Positions 60,241-61,408 of a stretch of DNA of 61,408 nucleotides are shown one piece after another. Numbering within the stretch: the stretch's first letter is position 1; each line of letters begins with the position of its first letter. The DNA lies in contig NZ_RXHU01000005.1 of the NCBI RefSeq assembly GCF_003955665.1, forward strand, positions 1 through 61,408. Reading direction: 5' to 3'. The translations under genes and the position numbers were made by a program. A model generated the notes under the pieces. It searched no databases and was not told where the DNA came from. It saw nothing but the letters and a program-made list of their open reading frames with translations. The DNA is from Paenibacillus whitsoniae. Lineage in GTDB: Bacteria; Bacillota; Bacilli; Paenibacillales; NBRC-103111.

Positions 60241-60819
60241 TTATCTCTTCAAAATATCCAGCGACAAGTCAGCAATCCGGTGGAGCTTCTCCTTCGACGC
60301 CGACGTACGGGCCATAACCCGGACGCCCGACAAGGCGTTATGAAGGTATTCGGCCAGCTCCTTCGCTTCGAATCGCTTGGAGAATTGGCCTTCGCGCTGT
60401 CCTTGTTCCACGAGATCAGTCAGCAATTGCTCCGACTTGGCGAAACCGTACGAGGTCTTCTCGTCTACGGATTGGTCCCGGTTCGCCAGCTCGACCGCCG
60501 AATTCACGAGCATGCAACCGGCAGGCGTGTCTTCCTCGCCTTCGATGACTAAGTTGAAGACAAGCCTTATCGCCTCTTCAGCCGTGGAGGCTTGCTTGAT
60601 GCTAGCCTCCCAGCGGGCAGCCATTCGTTCCCCGAATCGATCCATCGCCTTAAGAAACAAAGTATGCTTGTCGGTAAAGGTATCGTACAGGCTTCTCCGG
60701 TGAATCCCCATCTTCTCGACCAGGTCGTTCAACGAAGTCTTCTCGTAGCCTTGCTCCCAGAACAATCTCATGGCCCTCTCCAGGACGACGTTCTCTTCGA
60801 ATTCCTTGCTTCTAGCCAT
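60241..60819 (-). CDS. TetR/AcrR-family repressor
   Basis: 192 residues. N-terminal HTH (VVLERAMRLFWEQGYEKTSL, NDLVEKMGIHRRSLYDTFTD) and a helical ligand domain of the YxaF/AcrR-C type, with a Cys in TPAGCMLVN. Operator copies occur before the neighbouring genes (60198, 61358) and half-sites before its own gene (60854), so it is a local autoregulated repressor. Its inducer is probably a quinone or other electrophile, given the controlled NADPH oxidoreductase and SDR. Confidence 0.94.
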   Translation of the reverse strand: MARSKEFEENVVLERAMRLFWEQGYEKTSLNDLVEKMGIHRRSLYDTFTDKHTLFLKAMDRFGERMAARWEASIKQASTAEEAIRLVFNLVIEGEEDTPAGCMLVNSAVELANRDQSVDEKTSYGFAKSEQLLTDLVEQGQREGQFSKRFEAKELAEYLHNALSGVRVMARTSASKEKLHRIADLSLDILKR

Positions 60820-60853
60820 TTGCTTTTCCCTCCCTTGGCCATCTTATCAAATC

Positions 60854-60863
60854 GGGAACGATC
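60854..60863. promoter_or_regulatory. TetR operator half-site
   Basis: GGGAACGATC followed by AGTA; the left half of the operator, upstream of the TetR gene, probably for weaker autoregulation. Confidence 0.5.
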
Positions 60864-60896
60864 AGTAAAGAATGGAGACGGTAAGGAAATCCTGCT

Positions 60897-61316
60897 TCAG
60901 CCGATCACTTGCAGCTTCGGCGAAGAAGCGGAGAGCCAGTTCACGGCTTCGTCCCAATCGGAGAAGTTCTCCTGAAGGTAAGGCAGGGTTCCCAGTCCTT
61001 CTACGGTTCGATTGATGCTGAGCTTCGCGACAACGCTGCGAGGCTGTACCAACGCAATCTGCCTTAGCCCGCTCTCGTATGCTTTCTTGACGAAGATCTC
61101 GCCAATCCACGCCTTATCCTCCGCCTTGATCGCAGCTCCGTTGCGCGTATCCATGAGAACCTTGCTACCCTTCTTCTTATGCAGCAGTTCGGCTCCCTTC
61201 ATCAGGATCGTCTGGAATTCCTCTCCGTATGCGAAGCCGTTCCATTCCATCATTACACTCTGCAGTTCGTCGTTCCAAGCAACAACGCCATGCTTCGTTT
61301 CAAAGAATCCTTCCAT
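60897..61316 (-). CDS. STAS/SpoIIAA-like small protein
   Basis: 139 residues from ATG 61316 (GGAGAGG 5 nt upstream). Pattern HGVVAWNDELQSVMMEWNGF, KKGSKVLMDTRNGAAI and QIALVQPRSVVAKLSINRTV, ending in a helix, suggests an SpoIIAA-like/STAS fold, but no conserved phospho-Ser site is evident. A perfect TetR operator lies 42 bp upstream. Function unknown; perhaps a stress-related protein in the same regulon. Confidence 0.75.
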   Translation of the reverse strand: MEGFFETKHGVVAWNDELQSVMMEWNGFAYGEEFQTILMKGAELLHKKKGSKVLMDTRNGAAIKAEDKAWIGEIFVKKAYESGLRQIALVQPRSVVAKLSINRTVEGLGTLPYLQENFSDWDEAVNWLSASSPKLQVIG

Positions 61317-61357
61317 GTTATCCTCTCCATTTCCCATTTTATTGATTCACCTTTTGG

Positions 61358-61369
61358 GAACGATCGTTC
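61358..61369. promoter_or_regulatory. TetR operator, full site
   Basis: Second perfect GAACGATCGTTC, upstream of the STAS-like gene. Confidence 0.75.
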
Positions 61370-61394
61370 TCTATGGAACAAAGAATAACATATT

Positions 61395-61403
61395 GGGAAC
61401 GAT
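61395..61403. promoter_or_regulatory. TetR operator half-site at window end
   Basis: GGGAACGAT followed by AAGTA, 26 bp beyond the full site; possibly belongs to a gene beyond the window. Confidence 0.4.
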
Positions 61404-61408
61404 AAGTA

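Noticed and set aside
1..61408. CRISPR arrays, rRNA and tRNA genes, insertion sequences with DDE transposases
   Set aside because: No regularly spaced repeats, no RNA gene features and no transposase frames were found.

Overview
The window looks like a chromosomal segment of a Paenibacillus-like bacterium (Bacillota, Paenibacillaceae). Supporting signs are strong GGAGG-type ribosome binding sites, a pspA-ydjGHI operon, oligosaccharide ABC importers paired with YesM/YesN-type two-component systems, very large secreted multidomain proteins, a Fur box, a CcpA-type cre site, and small intergenic palindromic repeats. The species cannot be named from sequence alone. No rRNA, tRNA, CRISPR array or prophage structure was seen.

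Layout. 1-3.4 kb: envelope-stress operon pspA-ydjG-ydjH-ydjI, cut by the left edge. 3.6-9.9 kb: an OmpR/histidine kinase pair, two small genes, a repeat-rich gap, and a BlaI/M56 repressor-protease pair. 10-11.7 kb: pirin and a Fur-controlled FhuF-like protein. 12.0-14.6 kb: an HD-GYP gene beside a 1.14-kb element in which a tyrosine recombinase lies between two perfect 27-bp inverted repeats; this is the most unusual part of the window. 14.5-29.6 kb: ordinary chromosome (DUF72, cation efflux, PadR/DUF2812, an ion transporter behind an attenuator-like leader, SulP, Na+/H+ antiporter, K+ channel, a secreted repeat protein, XRE/TPR regulator with a CPBP protease, glycerate kinase and a second OmpR/kinase pair).

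29.7-58.5 kb is a large carbohydrate-use region, all on the minus strand. System A (45634 down to 29751) is permease-permease-binding protein-sensor kinase-AraC-type response regulator-FAD oxidoreductase-SGNH hydrolase, then a separately promoted secreted protein of about 1,700 residues. The importer promoter and the giant-protein promoter share a 43-bp upstream box, probably the target of the system A regulator. System B (53562 down to 45789) is AraC regulator-kinase-response regulator and a second complete importer. A Rieske/amidohydrolase pair and a secreted GH-A-like hydrolase with an upstream cre site follow.

58.8-61.4 kb: a small TetR regulon (SDR, NADPH oxidoreductase, TetR, STAS-like protein) with repeated GAACGATCGTTC operators.

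Main hypothesis. The recombinase element is a self-inverting switch. Its two inverted sites have the 11-6-11 arm/spacer/arm layout of Xer/dif sites. A near-consensus promoter inside the element points out of its right end; inversion would aim it at the neighbouring HD-GYP (cyclic-di-GMP phosphodiesterase-type) gene. This is inferred from sequence and untested.
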